DNA from: Acanthacorydalis orientalis
Taxonomy: Eukaryota; Arthropoda; Insecta; Megaloptera; Corydalidae
Direction: 5' to 3'
NCBI GenBank assembly: GCA_034766995.1
Contig: CM068313.1
Coordinates: forward strand, 37,570,996-37,634,995
DNA: 64,000 nucleotides
In this document: positions 22,490 to 34,169 of the stretch, in pieces
How the letters are laid out: every line of letters begins with the position of its first letter
Position numbering within the stretch: position 1 is the first letter of the stretch
Program-made: the position numbers and the translations under genes
The notes under the pieces: generated by a model
Databases searched by the model: none
What the model was told of the DNA's origin: nothing
What the model saw: the letters and a program-made list of their open reading frames with translations, nothing else

Positions 22490-24360
22490 TCAATAATTGC
22501 ATTTTTAAATAAAAACATTTTTATTTCAAACAGACAATATACGAATCTGCTTTTCTTCACACCTCTTAAACATTTATAGACAGTTTATAAATTTAGACAC
22601 TGCTACAGTAACATTTAACCTTTTTTTTGCAAATGTTCTTTTATTACAATCCCTGAAATAAATTATATATTACAGATACGTGGACGGTGAATATATGTTA
22701 GACTGTGTGAAAATAAAATATCTAAAAGCACGAAGAAAATTGTTGAAAAATGAGTACTTTAAGTTTTAAACATAATGCATATTTAATTGTATGGCAAAGA
22801 AAGATTTTGTTTTTAAATAAAAACGATAGAATAAAGCTTTTTGAACGCTTTGTCATCACACATTTCTTTGTTATATTAGAAGGAACTTATATCAGTATAA
22901 CAGTTTATTTTTCAGTAAATAAAAAGCCTTTCTATATTAAAAATAATCAGTATAATATTTATAATTAAATATAAATATCACAAATTATATTTAGCTATAA
23001 ATCGGGTTGGTACACAGTTTATGTTTCCTGTATTACTTTTTATTACGGTTTCCTCTTCTCATAATTTTAGTTTAGTTCGAGGTCAGTGTCTGATCAAGTG
23101 ATATAAATAGTATATTTTTAAATAACAATTTAATTTTCGTTTCATATATCTATTTCATGTGTACATATTGTGTATTTATTATATCGTTGTTGTGATATTA
23201 ATAATTCAATCTTTTATATATTTTTTATTAATTAATGAAGAAAGTGTAAACACCCAATAATTTTCATCCGATATTTGACTTCAGCCGATATATTGGATTT
23301 TTGGAAAATTATGATTCATTACATAAAATCAATATGAATTTATTTAAGTAGAGTGAAGTGTTTATAATGTATTTTATAAAGAATGTAATGAAAATGAAAG
23401 ATAGCGTTCATACAGTTTCAATATTTTAAATCTATAACATAATTCAATTTAGGATTCTATATGAAAGTATTAAAAAATCACAAAAATTAAAAAATCATGT
23501 TCTTTTTTAATTTTTACGATTTTTTCTAATATTTTAATGCAGAAGCTTAAATTGCATCACCTATATAAACAAATTAATTTTCTTGAAAATAAATTACAAT
23601 TCCTGAAATATTTTTAACCAAATTAATGAATTAGATTTTTATGAGTATGAGAGAGTTAAGAAATCAATTTGAAAATAGATACATTTTCAGTAAATATGAT
23701 TTATAAATTTGTTTCACTATTTTTATATATTATATTGTTAAACAGATTGTAATTGTATATAAGTACAGTTGATTCAAACCTCTCTGTTAAACGCTATATA
23801 AGGCACTATTTTAATATTTTTATTTGTTTTTAATTTCATTTTCACACAGATTTAAATTCTGTTATAAAAATCTATTTGTGTTTTTTGGATTATCTATTTT
23901 AGATAGTTCAAGTTGACTCGTTTAGCAAGAAGATTCTTATGAATAGGAACGTTAATTGAAACAGAGCTATACGAAGTTATTAATATATATTTTATGTTGA
24001 ATATTTTTTCGTTATCTCACTTTTAACTTTGTTATATGAAAATATGAGCTTAATTGTGAAACGTTCTTATTTTTAAAGTAAACATCAAGTTGATTGTCTT
24101 ATCGGAATATTGTGTTTAATAATTGTTAACACAAATATTTTTTTAAAAAAATATTTATTTGTTTCATTTACTAAAAATATTTTTAGTTTTGTATTATTTG
24201 TCATTAATTGATGAATATCCAATAGTGTTGTTTTTTTATTTATGCAAAAAGTGTAAAGTAGTTTGTGTGTAATATTTTTATGACTCTTATATATATATTT
24301 TTTTTAATAATCTCAGTTATATATAGTGCATTTCTCGTCAATTTATTATATATATATATA
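22490..24360. other. AT-rich spacer, nothing recognised
   Basis: No supported gene, RNA or transposon end. The frame at 22750-22968 has no supporting feature. Confidence 0.5.
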
Positions 24361-24374
24361 TTATAAAATTATCC

Positions 24375-24567
24375 TGGTGGTCTTCATCTTTTTGGGATAT
24401 CTAAATGTTTGTTCTCCGTTACTAGTTTCGGCATGAGTGTTATCTTCAGATATATATTAGAGACTCTAAATCTTCTGAGTTTCTAATATTTACTTGTAGA
24501 TGGTGAACATTCCGAAACTAACATTAGAAAACAGACACTTCGATGACTCAAAAGGATGAAATCCATC
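24375..24567. mobile_element. Inverted-repeat MITE-like element
   Basis: Imperfect arms of about 75 bases: left GGTCTTCATCTTTTTGGGAT ... TAGTTTCGGCATG; right, on the other strand, GGATTTCATCCTTTTGAGTC ... TTAGTTTCGGAATG. A related but diverged arrangement occurs at about 37820-37960 (CATTCTTTTGGATCATCTTA ... TACTTGTAGATCG). No coding capacity. Target duplication not clear. Confidence 0.5.
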
Positions 24568-24609
24568 AAAGTAAGGCACCTATTGGGTGCATAGGTATAA
24601 AAAAATAAG

Positions 24610-25310
24610 ATTATAATTTTGTATTATAAAACAGTTTATTTTATGTCTGTTTGAATCAAATTTTAATTATTTTTTTTTTAAAATATAAATATGTCTTATT
24701 TCAAAATTAAAGTACACTTCAATTTGACTTCAATGAGGTTTAAAAAACATATTGGTTGTAACTGTTATGACTCTTTCTTTTTCAACAGGTAAAAATATTG
24801 ACTTTATCTATGACCATAAAATATAAAGTTGTCATGTATTCTTGAAAGTTATGCTCTCTTTTTATTCCTTTATATTATAATCGAGTCTACAATGATTGAT
24901 CGATACTTAATAGTCAGTAAACTTCTACTATTCTAAAACTTATGCGTAGGTATATTAAAATTACAAAAATCTAAATGATTTTCGTATTTAATTATATAAA
25001 AGTTTCAAATAAAAAAGAGAATATATTATTTGAACAAAATAATTATTATGAAAAAACAAATAATAAAACAGACAGTTAATATAAATGATGCGTCTAAAAT
25101 ATATGGTCATTAATATTTTCCATATTCAGACTCACTTTATATAATGTGACGCACACGTTGTTATCAATTTTAATTAGAATTCTGCTGTCCACAGTACACA
25201 CAAAATCTGTCGTCAGATTAAACTGACATTTTGATTAATTTACTTGAAATCAAATATTAAATTTGAATTAACATGCAGATGATGTTTTGAACAAAATATT
25301 GTATTTAGAG
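24610..25310. other. AT-rich spacer, nothing recognised
   Basis: No supported feature. Confidence 0.5.
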
Positions 25311-25312
25311 TT

Positions 25313-25315
<3 letters not shown>

Positions 25316-25374
<59 letters not shown>

Positions 25375-25375
25375 T
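25316..25375. repeat. (TA)n microsatellite
   Basis: TA run with one TG interruption. Confidence 0.96.
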
Positions 25376-25609
25376 AATTTTAATATGTACAATCAATAAG
25401 ATATCAGCAGCAAAGAAGACCGCAGCTGGATGTAAATTTGAATTTGTAAAATTAATGTTTAATTAATTAATAAAATTCATAATAAATGGCGTTGTTATTG
25501 GGATAAAATTGTAAATAAAATGACTAAAAAGTTGATTTGTAGATCAATAATGTAAAAAGTGTAACGTTTTGTAATGAAGTATAGATTTAGAATATGAAAA
25601 TAATAAAAA

Positions 25610-25945
25610 CAGAAAGTTGTTGAAATGCATTTTTGGGAAAGGACCATAATCTAGATACTAAAAAGGATAAGGAATGAAGAAATAAGAAAAAAGATGAAAG
25701 CCAGCGATTCAACACTTTAGAAGATTGAAACACACGTATGGTAGTAGTTTGGTCGTATTCAACGAAAGGGAGAAGAGATATTGCCCATGAGAATAATCGG
25801 GCGGTCGTTTCTTGAAAGAAGGAAACGACGGTAACTTGAATGAACATGACGTGGAATTGTATGACAACTGATGTTAGAGAGAAGTCTGGGGAAGGAGATG
25901 TATAAAACTAGTGAAGACAGAGACTGGTAACTAGAAACCAATCTA
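25610..25945 (+). mobile_element. Possible 3' fragment of a non-LTR retrotransposon
   Basis: Unlike its AT-rich flanks, the stretch is purine-biased (GAAGGAAACGACGG, AGAGAAGTCTGGGGAAGG). Plus-strand frames give broken pieces such as WNCMTTDVREKSGEGDV and an Arg-x-Trp near the end, resembling the WxDCxxxDMxExG ... DRxxW tail of reverse-transcriptase proteins in RTE/Jockey-type elements. Several stops and frameshifts. The minus-strand frames here are shadows. Tentative. Confidence 0.35.
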
Positions 25946-26518
25946 GATTTGAAGTAAATATAAAAAAAATCTTTTTTTATGAGATCAGTGTGTTTTTTTC
26001 GATGTGTATATTAGCAAAATAATGAAGAATTTATTTGTAAATCATGTGAATAGGAAAAATATCTGTGGTTTTATCTATTGTTTTTAACTAATTGTGTTTA
26101 AATTGAAAAGCGATTTCACTGTTTATGTTATAAAATCAAATTTCCACGAAGGAAAATATTTGGACAACTTTATTAGTATTTATATAATTTGTGTAAGATA
26201 TTATATTGTACGAAATTTTATCATAAAACAATCATTTTCTTTCTGTTCTGTGTTGAAATCTATATTTGTCGTGACGCCACTAAACTCCAAATATCTATCT
26301 ATCTAAATTATATTTTACAACACTTTTTAATATTTATTTATTTTAAAATTGAATAGAATAAATTAGTTTTGATCGAAAAAACATTATTATTACTGAATAT
26401 AATCTGAACACGTTTTACTAACATTATTACTGAATATAAAAAAGTATATTGAAATTGTAGATCGTTATATGATATCGACTTGTTTATTTGAAATTGACCT
26501 AAAAGGTGTACATTCGTT

Positions 26519-26520
<2 letters not shown>

Positions 26521-26592
<72 letters not shown>
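26521..26592. repeat. (TA)n microsatellite
   Basis: Pure TA run of about 72 bases. Confidence 0.97.
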
Positions 26593-26599
<7 letters not shown>

Positions 26600-26747
26600 G
26601 TATGCATATCAACTTGAAAAACTAAAAAATATATCTTCTGCAAAATAAAATTGCTTTGAAGAATTATTCTATCCGCCTTTTTCATGTAAAATAATTGACA
26701 TCTATTCATTAGATCTAATCTACATTTACCTTTTTTTCAACGAGTCG

Positions 26748-26750
<3 letters not shown>

Positions 26751-26797
<47 letters not shown>
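26751..26797. repeat. (TA)n microsatellite
   Basis: Pure TA run of about 47 bases. Confidence 0.97.
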
Positions 26798-26801
<4 letters not shown>

Positions 26802-26918
26802 TTGTGTGGTATTTCTTTTATTTATATCATTGAAACTAGATGATTAGTTGTGTCATTGAAATTATTTTTGTTACAAAATTGATCACTTAGTAATTGATCA
26901 ATGTTGCGGAGAACTACG

Positions 26919-27035
<117 letters not shown>

Positions 27036-27039
27036 TTAT

Positions 27040-28150
27040 AAAGGAATAAAAGATCTATTATATTGATATCACTGTTATTAAACTGAAAGCGAATTTTGTG
27101 GCGATAACATGAAATAAAAAAATATGGTGTGTGTAGGGAATTAATTCATATGTGAAAAAGAATTTAGTTTCATAGAGAAACTATGTTATTGAAACAAGAT
27201 ATAAATCAAATGTGTGTGTATTCTTTTTGTAATCGTTTTATTTCTTTATCTTTTTATTATTTATTTCAATTAGTAATATTTTCATTTTAATAATTTTTAT
27301 TAAATATTTTATTATATTCAATGTCTTTTTTAACACATTTTAATGTAATGTAAAATAATAGTAAAATAAAATAATACTTGTATTATATTTATTTGTTTTC
27401 TCTTGCTAATAACATTTGTTATACTTGTTCAATAATAAATTCGATCATCTTGATTTTATTTTCAATTCAGTTTTTTGTTATACGGAAATGAATTATTATT
27501 TAAAATGATTATTATTTCAATATTGAGAAACTTTTTCGGTTTTAAGGTATAACGTCAACGTTAATATTATTGAATGTAAAATTTGAAATTAGAATGCAAT
27601 TTTTAAGTTTTTAAAATAGTTTAATTAGTAATTATAGTTTTTGATACTATGATAAAATTCATTTAATAAATAAATCGTTAACACATCACAAGACACATTC
27701 ACACTCATTATACGATTATAAAAAACTCACTTTCACAAAAAATATGTAAAAGCTTTGTACATTTTCGCAAGGTTTCCTTTAATTCTTTAATTTTCAAATA
27801 CGTTTCCCTTTATTTGGCCTTTGTGTCAGCATGTTAGCTTTTCCCGTCTTCAATTGTTAATTAATCCAACGTTGCTAGTATTACATAGTTGTGAATAATT
27901 CGATTTGTAAAAATCTGCTTCTTTTGAAAGACGTGTAATTTAATTCTGCAATAAATATTAAACTGCAATAAATATTTGCCATACTTATATACAACATTAT
28001 AGTGTAACTTTTTCCATGAACTATGCATTAATCGAGTTTAAATTTATTTCTAAGTTACACAATCAGTTCTGCACAGATTTTTTTTCCAAAAAGTTTCAAC
28101 ATATTTTTATCGATTGGCAACCTCGTAACTTCATAGCTCGAATAGTGGAT
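27040..28150. other. AT-rich spacer, nothing recognised
   Basis: No supported feature. Confidence 0.5.
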
Positions 28151-28321
28151 ACTCAAATAACAAACATAGGTAGATAATTACGTACATACCTACATTCATA
28201 TGTATATATGAATAAATCATTAGTGTCGACATTCGAAATGTAACAGTGTGTTACAAAATTGTATTTTAATCTACATGAAAGCAATTTGCTAAATATGAAA
28301 TTAAAATCGCTGCATACTTGC

Positions 28322-28507
28322 CTGTAAATTAATAATTTATCGGATATGGAGTTATCTCGTTCCCTAAACTGACTTCCGTTCTTGCAACGCCTTGGATGCA
28401 GCACTGTTGCTAACAGCATAGACGCCACAGCAAAGTAAATAATAACGTTTACAGACGCTAATTTCAGTACGTTGATTTCCAGTACTCTAATCAAATCAAC
28501 ACATTTC
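28322..28507 (-). CDS. Candidate internal exon with a membrane or signal segment
   Basis: A GC-richer 186-base stretch bounded by splice-like signals. The acceptor is TTTTATTCTGTACAG|G with a pyrimidine-rich tract and possible branch sites. The donor is CAG|GCAAGT, the consensus of the rare GC-AG intron class; a weaker GTATGC donor lies 4 bases further on. Only one frame is open through it; it reads a hydrophobic helix LASVNVIIYFAVASMLLATV, then HPRRCKNGSQFRERD, as in a signal-anchor or preprotein start. An in-frame ATG lies in the helix. No family recognised and no flanking exons found. Confidence 0.3.
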
Positions 28508-28879
28508 CTGTACAGAATAAAACGTTATGCTCGTTTTAGTTTATAGTAAGAGCTGTCTACTGTTGATTATGGATTATTATTATTTCTGTATAATGAATTG
28601 ACTTGTACCTTTATTAACTTCTGTTTAGTAAAACTGAATCAAGAAAATCCGATTAGTCAATAGAGTCGTAGGTTCGTAGTTTATAAATTGGTTTGCTTGC
28701 AATTAAATCAATTTACAGTAAATTTTAAAAACGTGTTACACCATTATTGCAGGCGTTGGAACGAACCGCTTTAAAAAATCGATGCTTTTATTTATTTTAC
28801 CAATAGAGAGATGTAATATACATTCTTAGTTTTTGCTTTAATTTTGATGATATTTTAGAGGGAGTCTTCTTAAAGTTAG

Positions 28880-28884
<5 letters not shown>

Positions 28885-28939
<55 letters not shown>
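28885..28939. repeat. (TA)n microsatellite
   Basis: Pure TA run of about 55 bases. Confidence 0.97.
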
Positions 28940-28943
<4 letters not shown>

Positions 28944-29115
28944 CTTGTATGTTAAGTCACATTTGATAAAGTTTATTTTCTCAAAAAGTAATCCATGAAA
29001 AAATTCAAATAAAATTATTTTTCAAATGCAAATATATATTCGTACCTTTTATCGATTAAAATTTCGTAAAATAAAGATAACAATATCATACAAATAAATA
29101 TAAATATTTATGGAA

Positions 29116-29140
29116 TATATATATATATATATATATATTT
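29116..29140. repeat. (TA)n microsatellite
   Basis: Short TA run. Confidence 0.9.
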
Positions 29141-29436
29141 ATATGTCAACAATAATTCAAAAACCGATTTTTTTTATATTCAGGTAATAATTGTGAAAAA
29201 GAAACTTTTTAATTGATCTGTTTTGATTTTATCTGTACAAGTTGTTACATTAAAAAATAATTTTTAGAGCATATAATTAGTTCACTTACATTGGAAGTAA
29301 ATATATACCTTGCTCACATGACATAAATTTGATGGTTCATTATATTTTTATTTTAATTTCAAATATATGTTTACATTTTCTCTTCCATTCAAGGTTATTA
29401 GTGAATTGTTGTTTTATATTTAAAAAAAACTGTTTG

Positions 29437-29442
<6 letters not shown>

Positions 29443-29491
<49 letters not shown>
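29443..29491. repeat. (TA)n microsatellite
   Basis: Pure TA run of about 48 bases. Confidence 0.97.
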
Positions 29492-29493
<2 letters not shown>

Positions 29494-29608
29494 AAATTAT
29501 TATATATAGTTATTACATTAATTAAAACGTACCTGCTGTTTATTTTCTATTTTATTTTGCTGTGCGATCTCTTTCTTCAATAACTAGCAGAACTTGTTTT
29601 ATTTACAT

Positions 29609-29776
29609 CAGTAGCGCGTTATAGCTTAATGAGCCCTAGACAAATTTGAATTAGGGAGCCCCATGTACAGTGTTGTACTACAATAATGAGTTTATAAAAA
29701 ATTGGTTTTCCCTCTCCCCCTGTTGGTTGGCACCACAGGAAATTGCCCCTTTTACCCATAGGATAACGCACCATTG
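29609..29776. mobile_element. Short hAT-type MITE (168 bp)
   Basis: Ends CAGTAGCGCGTTATAGCTTA (left) and CAATGGTGCGTTATCCTATG (right, opposite strand) form imperfect inverted repeats. The flanking octamers ATTTACAT (29601-29608) and ACTTACAT (29777-29784) differ at one position, the 8-bp target duplication of hAT elements. The interior is GC-rich for the window and contains a T/C-rich tract (TTTTCCCTCTCCCCC). No coding capacity; the frame at 29619-29828 is spurious. Confidence 0.75.
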
Positions 29777-30634
29777 ACTTACATGAATTATAATTTATGT
29801 TGTTTCCATTTTCACGGAAATTTATCATTTCAATTTTGAAGTTAAAAGTTCAACCTGTTTTTCGACAAATTTAGATTAAAAACGTGGTCATTTAAATCTG
29901 CTTATATTATTAAATAATGATCAGATGACAGAATTACTTCTTAAATATTAAATAATTATTAATTTTGTCCTTATCATCTTAACTATCTAATTTGAGTTCA
30001 CTGAAGCTATAACTTTTTGTTTGTTTTAGCAGGCAATTTGTAATTCTGGAAAATTGGTCCTATAACCGAATTGATGGTAAATTTTGATATCATAGAATAG
30101 ATTTAAGCTTTCACGTACTTACTGATACATTTGTGAAACAAAAACATAATAATCTTGTAAATGATCTTGAGATTTTCTCTGGAAAACTAAAATTGTAATT
30201 AATCGGTTAATATCACAACATATATAATACAACAGCTATGAAGGACCTAATATTTATACTGATCATCAACTGTTCACCTAAAATAAAGCTCATTGTTTAT
30301 TAATGAGTGGAGCAATTTTTCTTTTCTGAAATTTAAAGTTCGTTGATGATACCACAAAGTAGAAACTTTTTAGATAGTGGAACAATTATGTGGTGTATTC
30401 TGTACTGTTTAATATATGTACAACACTTAAAAAAATAAAAGAAAATTCAGAAAATAAAAATATTAAACTATGCTAGAAAATGTGTCACGTATAGTGCTTA
30501 TTACATGATTTTTAGCTTGTGTGGCTCGATGCCTATCTGAATGCTTTGAGACATGTCTCGGAATGTTGTATGGTACAGCAAATAACGATTCAACTAATCT
30601 AGTAAGCCACAGTATGATAAGTTATGAGCTAGTG

Positions 30635-31722
30635 CAGGCGTCCTCAAACTTTTTGAGAGGAAGGCCACACAAGTACATGTGCTAGGCGGGCCGGGTCTAA
30701 AAGAACATCTATTTTATTTTCCTATAATTATATATAGCATACTTAGAAATGAATAATGGAAGAATTTTTATTTGTAAGAAAATAAAAGAATACAAATATA
30801 CCAAATATGCGCAACAGTAATTAAATATGGACAAGTAAAGGTTGTTTTCGAAGAAAATAAGCATAAGAAAAGAAAGCATTTTTATATATTTACATGTACA
30901 GTTTTAAAAAATACATCAAAAATCAAGGTGGTATCAAATCAATATCTTAAGAATGACATGAGTATTAAAAAGCATTAATGTGAAGAATGAATCTGTTTTG
31001 TTGATCTTTGAATTACTTCTTCAATATTTGCTATCAAATTCGAAACACATATTTTTAAAAAATCTGTCAAATGGTTATCTGTCAATCTTGAGTAGTTTTT
31101 TCATTTAATATACTTCATTCTGGAGAATTTCTGTTCACAAATATACGTGCTACCGAATATGGAGATTATTTTTCTTGTAAAATTCTTAATATTTCTGTAA
31201 TTACTTTCTGGCAACAAAGAATAGAACCTAATTAAATTTTCATTTTGAAATAGTGATTTCAGTGTAACATCAGTTTGCAAATCTATTAACTCTAATTGTA
31301 TATTTGCATCATCATCATCAACCATAACACCAAAGGGATTTTGAAACAAAATAAAGGATTTTTCAAGTTCGTAAAAATCATTAAAGCTGTTTATTTTGTT
31401 GCTCATATTATACTAAAATAATTTTGTCAGCACAGAGTTTGACACAAAAATTAAATTATGTCAATTTACTTTTCCACAAATAGTCACAGTACGCAAAATC
31501 TGAGAAAATATTTTGTTGTCTCTATTTTGTGAAAAAGTGAGTGATAACGGCGTATCTGGAATAGTATCATCATTTTTTCTACGACGTATTAGCGATAAAA
31601 GAGTATCTCTAACAAGATTATCTTGAAGAATACCTGCATATAATATCCAATGTGTCCGCGGACCATAAAAAAACCTTTCGTGAGCCGAATCTGACCCGCG
31701 GGCCGTACTTCGGGGTCCCCTG
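30635..31722 (-). mobile_element. hAT-family DNA transposon, internally deleted
   Basis: The left end starts CAGGCGTCCTCAAACTTTTT and continues with a GGCGGGCCGGG block. The right end, on the other strand, starts CAGGGGACCCCGAAGTACGG and continues with CCCGCGGGTC. CAGG-type ends with GGCCCG-rich subtermini are characteristic of Charlie-like hAT elements. The flanking octamers AGCTAGTG (30627-30634) and ACCTAGCG (31723-31730) agree at 6 of 8 positions. A transposase C-terminus lies inside on the minus strand. At 1,088 bases the element is far shorter than an autonomous hAT (usually over 2.5 kb), so much of the transposase has been deleted. Confidence 0.85.
30975..31406 (-). pseudogene. hAT transposase C-terminal (dimerisation) domain, frameshifted
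   Basis: The open piece 31101-31406 reads ...FQNPFGVMV...NIQLELIDLQ...FYSLLPESNYRNIKNF, then IISIFGSTYICEQKFSRMKY. The E-L-I-D-L-Q, FGSTYxCEQxFS and MKxIK motifs identify the hAT C-terminal dimerisation region of the Charlie-like/GTF2IRD2-like group. After MKYIK a single-base frameshift in an A-run moves the frame; the continuation reads SRLTDNHLTDFLKI...IANIEEVI and ends at a stop at 30975. The N-terminal BED finger and the catalytic region are absent. Non-functional. Confidence 0.8.
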
Positions 31723-31734
31723 ACCTAGCGCATA

Positions 31735-32520
31735 AGCACAAAAACAAATTTAGGATACCAGTATAGAATAGTTAATCGTAAAGAAAGTGCGAATGATAGA
31801 AAGATTCTAATTGTATTTCTGAATTATTCCCCGAAAAATATATAAAAAAATAGATACAAAAATATGTAAATCAGAAGCACTTAATGTACCAAAATGCTAG
31901 TTGAACAATGCTATTATTATAATAGCAATTATTTCATACGATAAAACTGTTTACTTTTAATATTGCATCTTTTTGCTGATATTAATTTGTAAATTATATT
32001 ATTATTGTTTATAAAAGTAAAAAGGTCCTAGTTATTGTTCTTGTATATTTAAAATATTTTCTAAAGAATTATGTTATCATAGAAAAATTTATTAAAAATT
32101 GTAACGTACCTACCTGTAATATATTTTCTTGGTTTGTAATCATTAGTTGTTAATATTATATAGTTTTATTAGTAAATCTGAATAATAAAAAGATGTATTT
32201 ATTTTTCAAAGATTTTTTCACAAAAACATTGCGATTGTCTTCAAATTAAAATAAATTGTTCATTCACAAAAAAAACAATATAATAATCCTAATGTATGGC
32301 TGTGTATCATTTTGGAATTTCGTTATTTCAGAGAGATGAAATTGAAATGAATACAAATCAATAATATATTATATTCGTGCTGATGTCCTTGTAATCCAAC
32401 ACAAATCCATCTACTTACACAATGAAATCAAATTTCGTGTCGCAATTGAAATACGTTTAGACACTGTTTCGTATAAAGACCACAATATATGTATTTATTT
32501 TCAATAACTATACGTATTCA
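31735..32520. other. AT-rich spacer, nothing recognised
   Basis: No supported feature. 32520-32780 is somewhat less AT-biased but shows no frame or motif I can name. Confidence 0.5.
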
Positions 32521-32797
32521 AGAACCCCTCGGCATACGTTAACAGCTTTATCACCTATACATGTAGTGAATGTGTATGGCTACGATACAAAATGATAACA
32601 CGCTGAGAGAGTTACTGTTACGTCCGTTCAATTTTAGATAATGGAGATTTATACCGATATCGAATCAATCTATTTGCTGCTGAGGTGTCATACTGTATGA
32701 AGGACGTTAGGGTTGTGGTTTGTACATTTCGTCAGTTTGAATTTATTGCCTTGGAGTGTGTTTGTTAGGTCTTCATAAATTATACATGCATTATTAC

Positions 32798-32875
32798 ATA
32801 CACACACACACACACGCATATATATATATATATATGTGTGTGTATGTGTGCCCGTGTATGTGTGTATGTATTATA
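32798..32875. repeat. Compound (CA)n(TA)n(TG)n microsatellite
   Basis: CA run, TA run, then TG/TATG run: together an imperfect self-complementary tract. Confidence 0.92.
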
Positions 32876-33042
32876 TATCTAGCTAAGCAGTAAATCAGTA
32901 AGGGCACGATAATACAATTGATGACGTCAGTATTCACTTAACTATGTATGAACTTAAACCATGGGCGCCATTTATAAACGGTATAAGTAATTTAGACGCA
33001 GATTATTCTGGATAAAATGTTTGAATTTTGTGTTTAAATATA

Positions 33043-33046
<4 letters not shown>

Positions 33047-33123
<77 letters not shown>
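33047..33123. repeat. (TA)n microsatellite
   Basis: Pure TA run of about 75 bases, 45 bases from the left end of a Tc1 element. Confidence 0.97.
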
Positions 33124-33125
<2 letters not shown>

Positions 33126-33261
33126 CTCAAAGGCATCAAGTACGACAAAAAATATGAAAACTTTACATACAGTGAGTCAAAAAAGTTTGCGTACACTTTG
33201 TATTTTTATACATTTTTGTTTGAAAATAAAAATCCATGAATGCAATTTTATAAACTTTTTT

Positions 33262-33263
<2 letters not shown>

Positions 33264-33312
<49 letters not shown>
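33264..33312. repeat. (TA)n microsatellite inside Tc1 element
   Basis: Pure TA run of about 49 bases. Confidence 0.97.
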
Positions 33313-33316
<4 letters not shown>

Positions 33317-33589
33317 GAAAATAATCACAATAAAATGAAATCAAAATACATTAAAAAACAAAAAATTTGCTTTAAATTTATAACAAAAAAGTTTTTGTAC
33401 AAAGGAAAACATTAAGATGTAAGGTTAACTTTTTTTCTATTTTTCAATATTTTGTCTTGCCTTTTGACTTCACCTTTGCTTCCAAATGACTTTTCATATT
33501 AAGAAACAGTTTTTCTGTATCGTCTACCATTATTTTCTCCCATTCAGTCAATAATGCAGATTTTAATGATTCCTTAGAGCTTATTTGAT

Positions 33590-34110
33590 GTTTGTGAAAG
33601 CGTTGATTAAGTAAATCTCATAAATGTTCTATGGGACTGTGGGGGTGTATCAATTGCTTGGGAATTTTATAAAAATACCATTCTTTCAGTGTTTTGGATC
33701 ATTATCTTACTGAAGCATAAATTGATTTACATCTAGATACATTTTTTCAGCACTACTTATTAAATTTTCTTGGTAAAATGCGTAAGTAATCATATTTGTC
33801 CATAGTTTGTTCAATGAACACCAAATTTCCAACACCTACAGCACTCATACACCCCCACATCATCACACTACCACTATGTTTTATGGTTGGTATAATATTT
33901 TCTTTATTAAATTCTGTATTTGCTCTTCTCTGCACTTTTATGTGTCTATCTGAATTAAAAATATTAAACTTTATACTCATCACTGAAAATTACATTTCTC
34001 CAAAATTCCTCTGATTGATTATTATGCATTTCAGCAAATTAACCCACTTTAATTATTTATCTTATGATGGAAAACGATGGCGTGTCAACCATAGAATACT
34101 AGACAGATAG
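33590..34110 (-). pseudogene. Tc1-like transposase pseudogene (DD34E type)
   Basis: In transposase order on the minus strand: EEFWRNVIFSDE (first catalytic Asp); IKFNIFNSDRHIKV; NTEFNKENIIPTIKHSGSVM, then MWGCMSAVGVGNLVFIE and MDKYDYL; a stop immediately before DNDPKH (second Asp); and P-x-x-SPIEHL-stop-DLL, where the usual DLNP of SPDLNPIEHLW is deleted but the catalytic Glu remains. Longest open part is 33753-33983. Several stops and deletions; not functional. N-terminal DNA-binding domain not recognised. Confidence 0.8.
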
Positions 34111-34169
34111 ATTGGTGTGGTTAATTTTAGCACTGTGCCTTAAAAGTAGCAAATTTTTATTTTAATTAT

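Larger units (their letters stand above)
33170..34160 (-). mobile_element. Decayed Tc1-like element
   Basis: The left end reads TA|CAGTGAGTCAAAAAAGTTTG, a Tc1-type terminal repeat next to TA. A transposase remnant runs on the minus strand. The matching right terminal repeat is not found, so that end is truncated or too diverged; the right coordinate is approximate. A 50-base TA array (33264-33312) has grown inside the element close to the left end. Confidence 0.7.

Noticed and set aside
25587..25941. Minus-strand frames
   Set aside because: Antisense to the purine-rich retroelement-like fragment.
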